NCBI GenBank assembly: GCA_030614915.1
Contig: JAUXAG010000022.1
Location: 1 to 37,740 of the forward strand
DNA from: Actinomycetes bacterium
GTDB taxonomy: Bacteria; Planctomycetota; Phycisphaerae; JAACET01
DNA length: 37,740 nucleotides
Direction: 5' to 3'
In this document: positions 15,582 through 23,151 of the stretch, piece by piece
Layout: each line of letters begins with the position of its first letter
How positions within the stretch are numbered: the first letter of the stretch is position 1
Program-made: the position numbers and the translations under genes
Notes under the pieces: model-generated
Database searches by the model: none
What the model was told of the DNA's origin: nothing
The model's input: the letters and a program-made list of their open reading frames with translations, nothing else

Positions 15582-17048
15582 ATGGAATTACACTGCCTGA
15601 GCATCCACCAGCTCGCCGCCGAATTGGCCAAAGGACAGGTCAGCTCCTGCCAGGCCACCGAACACCTCTTCGAGCGTATCGAACGCCACGACCCCGTCAT
15701 ACACGGTTATCTCGAGTTGCAGCAAGACGCTGCCATCGCTCAAGCCGACCGGATCGACAAACGCCGCAACGATGGCGAAACCCTCGGCCCCTTGGCCGGT
15801 GTCCCCTTGGCCATAAAAGACAACATCTGTGTCAGCCATGGCCGAACCACATGCGCCTCAAAGATTCTGGGCAACTTCCAATCCCCCTACGACGCCCACG
15901 TCATTGAAGCCCTCAATGCCGCCGACGCGGTTATTCTCGGCAAAACTAACTTGGACGAGTTCGCCATGGGTGCCAGCACCGAAAACTCCGGCTTCGGCCT
16001 GACCCGCAATCCCTGGAACCCAGAGACAGTCCCCGGCGGCTCATCCGGCGGCTCTGCTGCCGTCGTTGCTGCCGATCTGGCCTATGCCGCTCTGGGCTCC
16101 GACACCGGGGGCTCGATTCGTCAGCCGGCTGCCTTTTGCTCCGTTGTCGGGCTGAAACCAACTTACGGCCGGGTCTCCCGCTACGGACTGGTGGCCTTTG
16201 GCTCTTCGCTCGATCAGATTGGCCCTATAGCCAAGACCGTCCCCGATGCCGCTTTATTGTTGGCTGCCATTGCCAGCCACGACCGGCGCGATTCCACCAG
16301 CGCCGAGCTCGAAGTGGGCGACTATTTGGCCGAGATCGAGCGCCCCGTCAAGCCGCTGAGAATCGGAGTAGCCAGCGAATACTTCGGACCGGGCCTCGAT
16401 AAGGAAATCGCTCAGGCCGTCCGCCGAGCCCTGGACCTCTACGAGTCTTTGGGAGCCGAGATCGTCGAGCTCTCCATGCCGCTGAACAAGTACGCCTTGG
16501 CCGTCTACTACATCGTCGCCACTGCCGAGGCCTCCAGCAACCTGGCCCGCTACGACGGCGTCCGCTATGGCTATCGCGACCGGGATTCCAAAGACCACAT
16601 AGACATGTATTCCGCCAGCCGCGCCCACGGCTTCGGTGCCGAGGTCAAACGCCGCATCATGCTCGGCACCTACACGCTGTCGGCTGGCTATTACGACGCC
16701 TACTATCTGAAAGCACTCAAAGTGCGTACCCTCATCAAGCAGGATTTCGACAAGGCCTTTGAGCAGGTCGATTGTATTGCCGGCCCGGTTACTCCCACCC
16801 CGCCCTTTAAGCTCGGCGAAAAGATCGACGATCCGCTGACCCTGTATTTGTCGGACGTCTATACCGTCATGGCCAACTTGACCGGCCTGCCGGCTATCAG
16901 TATTCCCTGTGGCTTCAGCTCCGCAGGCCTGCCCATCGGTCTGCAACTAACCACTAAAGCGTTTAGCGAAGAATTGCTCCTGCGGATTGCCCGCATGTTC
17001 GAGCAGGCCACCGATTACCACCAGCGAAAACCGAAGCTTCAGTCTTAG
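15582..17048 (+). CDS. gatA: Asp/Glu-tRNA amidotransferase subunit GatA (amidase)
   Basis: GatA is the glutaminase/amidase subunit that supplies ammonia from glutamine to GatB. The 488-residue protein carries the complete amidase-signature triad: Lys79 in AIKDN, Ser154 in the glycine/serine-rich GGSSGGSAA and Ser178 in DTGGSIR, at the same numbers as in the Staphylococcus aureus enzyme. Length is normal. It lies between gatC and gatB with gaps of 12 and 7 bases, so subunits are made together. Confidence 0.97.
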   Translation: MELHCLSIHQLAAELAKGQVSSCQATEHLFERIERHDPVIHGYLELQQDAAIAQADRIDKRRNDGETLGPLAGVPLAIKDNICVSHGRTTCASKILGNFQSPYDAHVIEALNAADAVILGKTNLDEFAMGASTENSGFGLTRNPWNPETVPGGSSGGSAAVVAADLAYAALGSDTGGSIRQPAAFCSVVGLKPTYGRVSRYGLVAFGSSLDQIGPIAKTVPDAALLLAAIASHDRRDSTSAELEVGDYLAEIERPVKPLRIGVASEYFGPGLDKEIAQAVRRALDLYESLGAEIVELSMPLNKYALAVYYIVATAEASSNLARYDGVRYGYRDRDSKDHIDMYSASRAHGFGAEVKRRIMLGTYTLSAGYYDAYYLKALKVRTLIKQDFDKAFEQVDCIAGPVTPTPPFKLGEKIDDPLTLYLSDVYTVMANLTGLPAISIPCGFSSAGLPIGLQLTTKAFSEELLLRIARMFEQATDYHQRKPKLQS

Positions 17049-17055
17049 TGGAACG

Positions 17056-18555
17056 ATGAGTCAAGAGAACTTAACATCTTTGGGATATCGGCCGACTATC
17101 GGCCTGGAAATACACGTCGAGCTCTCCACCGCCAGCAAGATGTTCTGCGGCTGTCCCAACCACTTTGGCGACCCGCCCAACAGCAACGTCTGTCCGGTCT
17201 GCCTGGGTATGCCCGGCGTCCTGCCCACCATGAACCGTCAAGCCTACGAGTATGCCGTCCTCATGGGCCTGGCCCTGAACTGCCGAATCGCCACCTTCAC
17301 CAAGTGGGATCGCAAGGGCTACTACTATCCCGACTTGCCCAAGAACTATCAGATCTCGCAATACGATTTGCCGCTGAGCAGCAACGGCTACATCGACCTG
17401 CTCGTCAATGGGCAAACCAAGCGGATCGGCATAACCAGGGCCCACCTCGAAGAAGACGCCGGCAAGAACGTCCACGATCTGCCCGGCTGCACCGGCGTGG
17501 ACCTCAACCGGGCCGGGGTGCCCCTGCTGGAGATCGTCTCCGAGCCGGACATGAACTCCGTCCCGGAAGTCATGGCCTATGCCCGCAGCATGCGCCAACT
17601 CGTCCGCTACCTGAATATTTCCCAGGCCAATATGCAGCAGGGACACATGCGCTTCGAGCCCAACATCAGCTTGTGGGTTTTCGACGACGCCGAACCCGAC
17701 GGCGGCCACTATACCCCCATCGTCGAGGTCAAGAACCTAAACAGCTTCCGCTCTCTGGAGCGAACGGTGGCCTTCGAGATTGACCGCCAAGCCGGCCAAT
17801 GGCAGGCCGATCCGGACGGCTACCGTATGGACAAGATGTCCAAACAGAATCGCGGCTGGGACGACGTCCGGGAAGTTACCGTTTATCAACGGCACAAGGA
17901 GGAGGCCGACGAGTATCGCTATTTCCCCGAGCCCGATTTGCTGCCCGTAGAAATCGACGACGCCTGGCTCGGGAGAATCAAAGCCCAACTCCCCGAGCTG
18001 CCCATCGCCCGATATGCCCGCTTCCGGAAAGAATTCGGTCTCGATGAAAAACTCACCACTCTGCTGACATCCGAGCGGGGCACAGCCGACTATTTTGAAG
18101 CCGTTGTACAGGCCGGTGCCTCTCCCCACCGGGCGGCCAATCTGATTCAATCCCAGGGCCTGCGCCTGGCCAACGAACGCGGCACAGATGTAGCCGGCCT
18201 GGGCATCTCCGCTGAACGCTTAGCTGGGTTATGCAAGCTGGCTGATGAGGATAAGGTCTCCGCCACCACCGCAGCCGGTATCTTCCAAGCCATGCTCGAA
18301 TCGGACGATCCGCCTGAAAAAATAGCTCAAGACAGGAACCTTATGCAGGTTTCCGACACTTCTGCCCTGGAGGCTATTGTCGCTGAGGTGCTCAGCGAGA
18401 ATGGAAAGGCCGTGGCCGATTACAAGTCCGGCGGGAAAAAAGCCAAGAAGGCTCGCAGCTTCATCCTCGGCCAAGTCATGCAGAGGAGCAAGGGCCAAGC
18501 CAATCCCAAAGTTGCCGGTGAGCTCATCGACCGCAAAGTCCTCGGCCAAACTTGA
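17056..18555 (+). CDS. gatB: Asp/Glu-tRNA amidotransferase subunit GatB
   Basis: GatB binds the mischarged tRNA, phosphorylates the acyl group and transfers ammonia to it. The 499-residue product starts MSQENLTSLGYRPTIGLEIH and holds the conserved GLEIHVEL strand, the zinc-binding cysteines CGC and CPVC (residues about 31-50), the CLGMPGVLP loop and a C-terminal helical YqeY-like tail domain ending in QRSKGQANPK. The frame is open upstream to 16987 but the ATG at 17056 gives the family's standard N-terminus and sits 7 bases after gatA. Ribosome site is weak (GTGGA), consistent with translational coupling. Confidence 0.96.
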   Translation: MSQENLTSLGYRPTIGLEIHVELSTASKMFCGCPNHFGDPPNSNVCPVCLGMPGVLPTMNRQAYEYAVLMGLALNCRIATFTKWDRKGYYYPDLPKNYQISQYDLPLSSNGYIDLLVNGQTKRIGITRAHLEEDAGKNVHDLPGCTGVDLNRAGVPLLEIVSEPDMNSVPEVMAYARSMRQLVRYLNISQANMQQGHMRFEPNISLWVFDDAEPDGGHYTPIVEVKNLNSFRSLERTVAFEIDRQAGQWQADPDGYRMDKMSKQNRGWDDVREVTVYQRHKEEADEYRYFPEPDLLPVEIDDAWLGRIKAQLPELPIARYARFRKEFGLDEKLTTLLTSERGTADYFEAVVQAGASPHRAANLIQSQGLRLANERGTDVAGLGISAERLAGLCKLADEDKVSATTAAGIFQAMLESDDPPEKIAQDRNLMQVSDTSALEAIVAEVLSENGKAVADYKSGGKKAKKARSFILGQVMQRSKGQANPKVAGELIDRKVLGQT

Positions 18556-18556
18556 G

Positions 18557-18585
18557 TTGCCTGCTCCTCGGATACCGGGTATAAT
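18557..18585 (+). promoter_or_regulatory. Strong sigma-70-type promoter before the MNT/HEPN pair
   Basis: A -35 box TTGCCT (18557-18562) and a perfect consensus -10 box TATAAT (18580-18585) are 17 bases apart. The predicted start of transcription, about 18592, falls on the base before the ATG at 18593, which would give a leaderless mRNA. It begins directly after the gatB stop. Confidence 0.5.
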
Positions 18586-18592
18586 GTCTACC

Positions 18593-18916
18593 ATGTTGAA
18601 GATCAATGACCAGACAGTGCAGCAAATCGTTAACCGTCTGGTCCAGGTGCTGCATCCCCAGCAGATTTACCTGTTCGGCTCCCGGGCCACCGGCAAAACC
18701 CACGAGCATAGCGACCTGGACCTCTTGATTGTGGTCGATGACGATGCTGGTGATTTGCACCAATTGGCCGGACAGGCCTACAGTGCCGTGGCTGATATTG
18801 CCCTGCCCAAGGATCTGGTCTTCTATCGTCGCAAAAGCATGGAAAAATGGGCGCCGGTTAAGTTCTCATTGCCCTACGAAGTAACCCACAAGGGAAGGTT
18901 GGTTTATGCCGCCTGA
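18593..18916 (+). CDS. MNT-domain nucleotidyltransferase (MntA-like antitoxin)
   Basis: The 107-residue protein is a minimal nucleotidyltransferase (PF01909). It shows FGSRATGKTHEHSDLDLLIV, that is GSxA followed by DxD with the two metal-binding aspartates, at about residues 31-50. In MntA/HepT systems such a protein AMPylates and silences a HEPN toxin. The downstream HEPN gene overlaps it by 11 bases, the hallmark of the pair. Two starts are possible, 18584 (MSTMLKIND) and 18593 (MLKIND); I prefer the second because the promoter would start transcription at 18592. No ribosome site is visible for either. Confidence 0.85.
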   Translation: MLKINDQTVQQIVNRLVQVLHPQQIYLFGSRATGKTHEHSDLDLLIVVDDDAGDLHQLAGQAYSAVADIALPKDLVFYRRKSMEKWAPVKFSLPYEVTHKGRLVYAA

Positions 18917-19316
18917 ACTGGAATTGGTCCAACAGTGGCTCCAGCGGGCTCAATCCGACTTGAGTGTGGCCCAGGTTGCCATGGGTTTGCGGCGGCCCGA
19001 AGCGGCGGCTGTTTGCTTTCACTGTCAACAGGCTGTTGAAAAGTGCCTCAAAGGATTTCTGGTTTACCAGGATACTGATTTCGAGTGGTCGCATGAAATC
19101 GAATACCTGATCAATCTTTGCGCTACCAAAGATAAGTCGTTTGAAAAGTTCCGTAGCTCTGCGGGACCGCTGACCGATTATGCCGTCCGTTTTCGCTATC
19201 CGTCTGGAGAACCCGATCCAACAGTTAAACAGGCTCAAGATGCCTTAACCGTCGCCCAGCACGTATATCAGTTAGTTTTGGACCGCCTCCCGCCTGAAAC
19301 CCAGCCGGAAAAATGA
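18906..19316 (+). CDS. HEPN-domain protein (HepT-like, PF05168)
   Basis: The 136-residue protein is a HEPN four-helix domain. The typical stretch is WLQRAQSDLSVAQVAM, then VCFHCQQAVEKCLKGFLV, then YAVRFRYP. HEPN proteins are often ribonucleases with an Arg-x4-6-His pair; here FRYPSGEPDP follows without a histidine at the proper distance, so the canonical catalytic pair is not obvious. The start overlaps the MNT gene by 11 bases. The two probably form a toxin-antitoxin or nucleotide-binding regulatory complex; whether this HEPN cuts RNA is open. Confidence 0.82.
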   Translation: MPPELELVQQWLQRAQSDLSVAQVAMGLRRPEAAAVCFHCQQAVEKCLKGFLVYQDTDFEWSHEIEYLINLCATKDKSFEKFRSSAGPLTDYAVRFRYPSGEPDPTVKQAQDALTVAQHVYQLVLDRLPPETQPEK

Positions 19317-19416
19317 GCGTTATCATAGATAGATGCTCAACTCATTGTTGGCAAAGCAGTTAAGCTGCCGCAAAGATCCCCAAAAAACTTCGTCAAAAAA
19401 ATTTTTCTAAAAGAGC

Positions 19417-19444
19417 TTGACTTATTCCTCCGATACTCTAAAAT
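19417..19444 (+). promoter_or_regulatory. Promoter for the membrane protein/winged-helix operon
   Basis: A -35 box TTGACT (19417-19422) and a -10 box TAAAAT (19439-19444) are separated by 16 bases. Transcription would begin near 19451. The -10 box lies inside the inverted repeat at 19434-19452. Confidence 0.5.
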
Positions 19445-19452
19445 ATAGAGTA
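19434..19452. promoter_or_regulatory. Perfect inverted repeat overlapping the -10 box (candidate operator)
   Basis: TACTCTA-aaata-TAGAGTA is a perfect 7-base palindrome with a 5-base spacer, covering the -10 element of the promoter. A dimeric repressor bound here would block RNA polymerase. The winged-helix protein encoded two genes downstream in the same operon is the natural candidate, giving autoregulation. Confidence 0.5.
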
Positions 19453-19498
19453 ATTGGAGTTTTTGAGTATATGGCTTGCCGACTTCGGAGGTTGAAAA

Positions 19499-20113
19499 AT
19501 GAGCGTGAATGAAATTGAACGCGTAAAAGAGGATATCGCCACAATCAAGGAGGCGGCTGGGCTTCAATTGCCGTTTGGCTGGGATTCAGCATGGCTAAAC
19601 CTGATTGGCTTTCCCTGTATCGGATTTGGCTGCTTAATCTATTGGTTGATTAGCGACAGTCCGTCCCGCTATGTGATGCTTGCGCCAGGCGTGCTCTTGT
19701 TCGCGGTTCTTGGCTATCTTAGATTCAAGCACAGGCGGAGTACTGGAAGCCCAGCAATCAAACGTCGGGAGTATGGAGTGAACTTCTATGGGAGTATTTT
19801 TGTCCTTGCAGTCATACTGGTCTTGGGGATCTGGGCAAAACGGGCAGGCATTAACACAGCCCATCTTGGAAGCGGACTAGTAACCATGTGTGGCTTAATG
19901 GTTACGCTGATAGCTTTTCAGGACAGACAGCGGATATCGTACCTCGCCAGCAGTATTCCGCTTATACTCTTCGGCATTTCCATCGCCATCTGGCCAACTG
20001 CCGATGCGGTTATTAGGAATGGCTGTATAGCGATGATTGTTGGTAGCCCAGCCATGGCTTTTATTATGATGTACCAGCTCAAACAAGCGGGACAGAGAAA
20101 TGACGCCGATTGA
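19499..20113 (+). CDS. Six-helix integral membrane protein, unknown function
   Basis: I do not recognise this 204-residue protein. It has a short amphipathic N-terminus (SVNEIERVKEDIATIKEAAG) and about six hydrophobic segments near residues 31-51, 57-75, 96-113, 122-140, 147-166 and 172-192, ending with a short charged tail. GGAGG seven bases before the ATG is a strong ribosome site. The winged-helix gene begins 14 bases before its stop. Small membrane proteins paired with PadR/HTH_34-type regulators are widespread; the regulator typically controls the pair and the membrane protein's job is mostly unknown. Confidence 0.75.
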   Translation: MSVNEIERVKEDIATIKEAAGLQLPFGWDSAWLNLIGFPCIGFGCLIYWLISDSPSRYVMLAPGVLLFAVLGYLRFKHRRSTGSPAIKRREYGVNFYGSIFVLAVILVLGIWAKRAGINTAHLGSGLVTMCGLMVTLIAFQDRQRISYLASSIPLILFGISIAIWPTADAVIRNGCIAMIVGSPAMAFIMMYQLKQAGQRNDAD

Positions 20114-20414
20114 TTTCAATGGGCTCGACACAGCTGTTCACGGCCCCATACGACTGGGGACGATGACCGCCTTGCAGATAGACGGCAAGCTGGACTTCAC
20201 TACGCTAAAAAAACGCCTGGACGTAACCGACGGCAGCCTGGGTGTGCATCTGCAAAAACTTGAGGAAAAAAGATATATCAGGAGCAAGAAGGCGTTTGTG
20301 GGCCGACGACCGAAAACGACCTATCAGTTGACGGCAACGGGAAGAAGGGCCCTGGCGGGCTATCTCGATTCAATGCAAAAACTGCTTGAAGCTGTTGAGA
20401 AAGCAAAGCGATAA
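20100..20414 (+). CDS. Winged-helix transcriptional regulator (HTH_34/MarR-like)
   Basis: This 104-residue protein is a single winged-helix domain. After a helix beginning HGPIRLGTM come the DFTTLKKRL and TDGSLGVHLQKLEEKRYI recognition-helix region and a wing with FVGRRPKTTYQLTATGRRAL, the usual PF13601 (HTH_34) pattern. It overlaps the membrane-protein gene by 14 bases. Such proteins bind palindromic operators as dimers; the perfect repeat at 19434-19452 in front of the operon is a likely site. No ligand-binding domain is present, so what signal it senses, if any, is not visible. Confidence 0.85.
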   Translation: MTPIDFNGLDTAVHGPIRLGTMTALQIDGKLDFTTLKKRLDVTDGSLGVHLQKLEEKRYIRSKKAFVGRRPKTTYQLTATGRRALAGYLDSMQKLLEAVEKAKR

Positions 20415-20441
20415 ACTACTCAAACGGACCGATTTTTGTTG

Positions 20442-20532
20442 TCATCCCCGCGCAGGCGGGGATCCATCTTGTTTTTTGACTTCGTGGATTACCGCTAAAG
20501 CGGTGGTAAGAGCCCGCTTTCGCGGGAATGAC
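20442..20532. repeat. REP/MITE-like palindromic repeat
   Basis: The 91-base element starts GTCATCCCCGC and ends GCGGGAATGAC, an 11-base terminal inverted repeat with one mismatch. Inside is a hairpin ACCGC-taaa-GCGGT (20491-20504) and a GCAGGCGGGGAT arm. Sequences of this kind (GTCATTCCCGCGnAAGCGGGAAT) are scattered between genes in many bacteria. It lies between two converging genes and might also act as a transcription end. Confidence 0.7.
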
Positions 20533-20547
20533 GGGTTGTGGTATCTA

Positions 20548-21318
20548 TTAGCGTTTCCGTTTGCCCAGTGGTGGCACCGATACCGGCATTCCCTGCCGGG
20601 TACCTTCAGCCGTCAACTGCTCGGCATAAGGTATCGCCGCTGCCGCTTCGCGAGCCAACACTTCCTCTTGGGCCCGGCGGTAATCCTCTACGATCTGCAC
20701 CGCCTCCGCTGGATCGTCCGTCAGCTTGTAGATCTCCAGGTCCGACGTCGAAATGTGACGGTAGCTGCCCAGCATCTTATCCTCAATCCAGTTCAGCAAG
20801 TCCTTCCAGAACTCCGAGCCCATCAGGATCAGCGGATAGCGATCCACCTTCAGGGTCTGCATCAAGGTCATGGATTCAAAAAACTCATCCATGGTCCCAA
20901 AGCCCCCCGGAAAGCACACTATGGCTGTGGCGTACTTGATGAAGGTTACCTTCCGGGCAAAGAAGTAGTGGAAATTCATGGACAAGGTTTGATACTGATT
21001 GGCCACTTGCTCTTGCGGCAAAGAGATGTTCAGTCCGATGCTCTTGCCCCCAGCCTCAAAGGCCCCGCGATTGGCCGCTTCCATGATGCCGGGCCCGCCG
21101 CCGGTTATCACCGCATAGCCCGCCTTGGCCATCAGCTCCGCTGTCTGGCGAGCCAATTTGTAGAACGGATTTGTCGGCTCAACCCGCGCCGAGCCGAACA
21201 TGGTCACCGCTGGCCCTATGTCGCCGAGCAAATCGAAAGATTCGACGAACTCCGACAGGTACCTGAATATTCGCCAGGTATCTCTGGCATGTATATCGCT
21301 GCGTCTGCCGTCTGTCAT
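20548..21318 (-). CDS. LOG family protein (TIGR00730 Rossmann fold)
   Basis: The 256-residue protein belongs to the LOG family (lysine decarboxylase-like Rossmann fold), whose characterised members are cytokinin nucleotide phosphoribohydrolases or nucleoside-5'-monophosphate hydrolases (PpnN type). The signatures are VITGGGPGIMEAANRGA and PGGFGTMDEFFE (PGGxGTxxE), with the active-site Arg and Glu both present. The ATG at 21318 has GAGG nearby; a GTG at 21327 is an alternative. It lies downstream of murJ on the same strand (75 bases). Enzymatic specificity is not deducible; true lysine decarboxylase activity is unlikely. Confidence 0.87.
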   Translation of the reverse strand: MTDGRRSDIHARDTWRIFRYLSEFVESFDLLGDIGPAVTMFGSARVEPTNPFYKLARQTAELMAKAGYAVITGGGPGIMEAANRGAFEAGGKSIGLNISLPQEQVANQYQTLSMNFHYFFARKVTFIKYATAIVCFPGGFGTMDEFFESMTLMQTLKVDRYPLILMGSEFWKDLLNWIEDKMLGSYRHISTSDLEIYKLTDDPAEAVQIVEDYRRAQEEVLAREAAAAIPYAEQLTAEGTRQGMPVSVPPLGKRKR

Positions 21319-21393
21319 TTTGTACACCTCGCGTAATTTACTTGAACGAGCGTCCGTCCTTAGCGGGCATTGTCCCTTCTCGCCGGGTCTTCG

Positions 21394-23085
21394 TCAAGAA
21401 TCCCTACCCAGAAGTTCATCGAGCTCTCTACAGCCCAGCAGCCTCGCCGCCAGGTAATAGACCGCCAGCCCGGCCAGCACCGCCGCCCCCAGCCGTAAGC
21501 CCGACTGCCCCACGCCCGGGCCCACCCACTTTTCCGTCAACACCAGGGCTCCGTATGCTGCTGCCCCCATCAGGGCCGTAGCTAGTATTATCTTCGGCAA
21601 AGCAGCGGCCACTTCTCGCAGCGGTCCGGCCCGTTGAACTTCATCTGCTTGTTCACTGCCGGCCGGCAACTTCTCGATTTTTCTGCTCAGCAGCCGGGTC
21701 AATATCGCCAAATTCAGGGCCGCACATATCGCCGTGGAGAGGGCCAAGCCTCCTGTACCCAAAGGCCAAATCAAGATCAGATTTAGAGGGATATTCAAGA
21801 GTACCAGGCAGGCCCCTACTTTTACCGGCGTGATGGTATCCTGCAAGGCATAAAAACCCCGCACTATCACGTGCACCCCGCAATACGCCCAGATTCCCAG
21901 ACAATAGAAAAGCAGCGTGGAAGTTGTCCGATCGATCGCCGCGACGCCGAATTCTCCTTTGGCTATTCCGAACAGACTCAAGAGCCCTCCGCCGGGAATG
22001 AACTCCACCACCGTTCGGCCAACAATCATCAACCCTAGCGATGCCGCCAGACCTATAAAAGCCACCAGCCGCAAGCCCTTTACCAGCGTAGCCACCAACC
22101 CGGCATGATCCTTGCGCCCCGCACAGGCCGTAAAGTACGGAAAGATGGCCGTCGCCAGCGCTACCCCGAACACCCCCAACGGCACGTTGTAGAGTCGTTG
22201 GGCATAATACAAATTAGCGGGGGCCTCAGCTCCCACTGGATAGAGAACATTCCAAGACCCGATCCTTAACATGACTTCGCCGGGATTACCCCCAAGCCAA
22301 TAGGCCAGCAGATAGTCCAGCAAGGCATTGACCTGCATCACCGCCAGCCCCAGAACCATCGGACTGGTCAATCTTACAATATGCAAAATCTGCTTCATCT
22401 GTGGCCGCCAGAGCCAACCCAGAGAGATTCCTTTCCGTTTCAACGGCACGATTACCAACAGTAGTTGAGCCACTCCGCCGACAAGCACGGCCGCACAAAC
22501 CGCGAATATCTTTCTGGACAATTCCCCGCCCAGCAATCCCGTCCCCCAGAGCCCCGCTATGATCAAGAATACATTCAGCAGCACCGGCGCCAGGGCCGGG
22601 CACGAAAAATGATACCTGGCGTTGAGCATCCCCCCCAACAGGGCTACCAGGCAGATCAAAACCACGTAAGGCAGCACCACCGCCGCCAGCAAAAGCGTCA
22701 AGGCTGTCTGAGGATTATCCCCGAAAGCCCAGCTCAATCCGGCGATAATGATTTCCCCCACCAAAACCACTCCAGCCAATATCACCACCAATAGCCACAG
22801 CGTGGCTCTGCCCAGACGCTGGGCCAATTCCTCATCACCCGATTCGATTGCCTCGGAATACACTGGAATAAACGCCGCCGAGAGGGCCCCCTCTCCGAAC
22901 AGCCGCCGGAACAGATTCGGGACCATAAAGGCCACCGTGTAGCTGCTCCATACTGCCCCGTCGCCGAACACATGGCCAAAGACCGCGTCCCGCAGTACCC
23001 CCAGCACACGCGAGAGCACTGTAGCGGCGGCTATCAGCTTGGCCTTGCCTACAAACCCACCGGGATTTTTTTTTGTTCCGGACAT
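21394..23085 (-). CDS. murJ: Lipid II flippase MurJ
   Basis: MurJ carries lipid-linked peptidoglycan precursor across the inner membrane. The 563-residue product begins with the family N-terminus GKAKLIAAATVLSRVLGVLRD and has AFMVPNLFRRLFGEGALSAAFIP, the conserved charged pair Arg-Arg within TM2-TM3, followed by about 14 hydrophobic segments in MOP-superfamily style. Length is slightly above the usual 510-550. It stands between purD and the LOG gene, all on the - strand; the order purD-murJ-LOG suggests one transcript. Ribosome site: GGGGG just before the ATG, weakly placed. Confidence 0.95.
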   Translation of the reverse strand: MSGTKKNPGGFVGKAKLIAAATVLSRVLGVLRDAVFGHVFGDGAVWSSYTVAFMVPNLFRRLFGEGALSAAFIPVYSEAIESGDEELAQRLGRATLWLLVVILAGVVLVGEIIIAGLSWAFGDNPQTALTLLLAAVVLPYVVLICLVALLGGMLNARYHFSCPALAPVLLNVFLIIAGLWGTGLLGGELSRKIFAVCAAVLVGGVAQLLLVIVPLKRKGISLGWLWRPQMKQILHIVRLTSPMVLGLAVMQVNALLDYLLAYWLGGNPGEVMLRIGSWNVLYPVGAEAPANLYYAQRLYNVPLGVFGVALATAIFPYFTACAGRKDHAGLVATLVKGLRLVAFIGLAASLGLMIVGRTVVEFIPGGGLLSLFGIAKGEFGVAAIDRTTSTLLFYCLGIWAYCGVHVIVRGFYALQDTITPVKVGACLVLLNIPLNLILIWPLGTGGLALSTAICAALNLAILTRLLSRKIEKLPAGSEQADEVQRAGPLREVAAALPKIILATALMGAAAYGALVLTEKWVGPGVGQSGLRLGAAVLAGLAVYYLAARLLGCRELDELLGRDS

Positions 23086-23151
23086 GCCCCCATCATAGCA
23101 GCAACACCGCCTCCCAGCCAGCGCTTGCCACCTTGCTGGGCCGATTGGTTG

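Noticed and set aside
16254-16946. 230-codon - strand frame inside gatA
   Set aside because: Gly/Val/Asp-rich composition typical of antisense reading of GC-rich genes; gatA is unmistakable on the + strand. The same applies to the 404-codon - strand frame over ptsI (26422-27636).
20386-21336. 316-codon + strand frame antisense to the LOG gene
   Set aside because: The - strand product has the full LOG motif set; the + frame reads through the palindromic repeat and has Leu/Arg/His-rich shadow composition.
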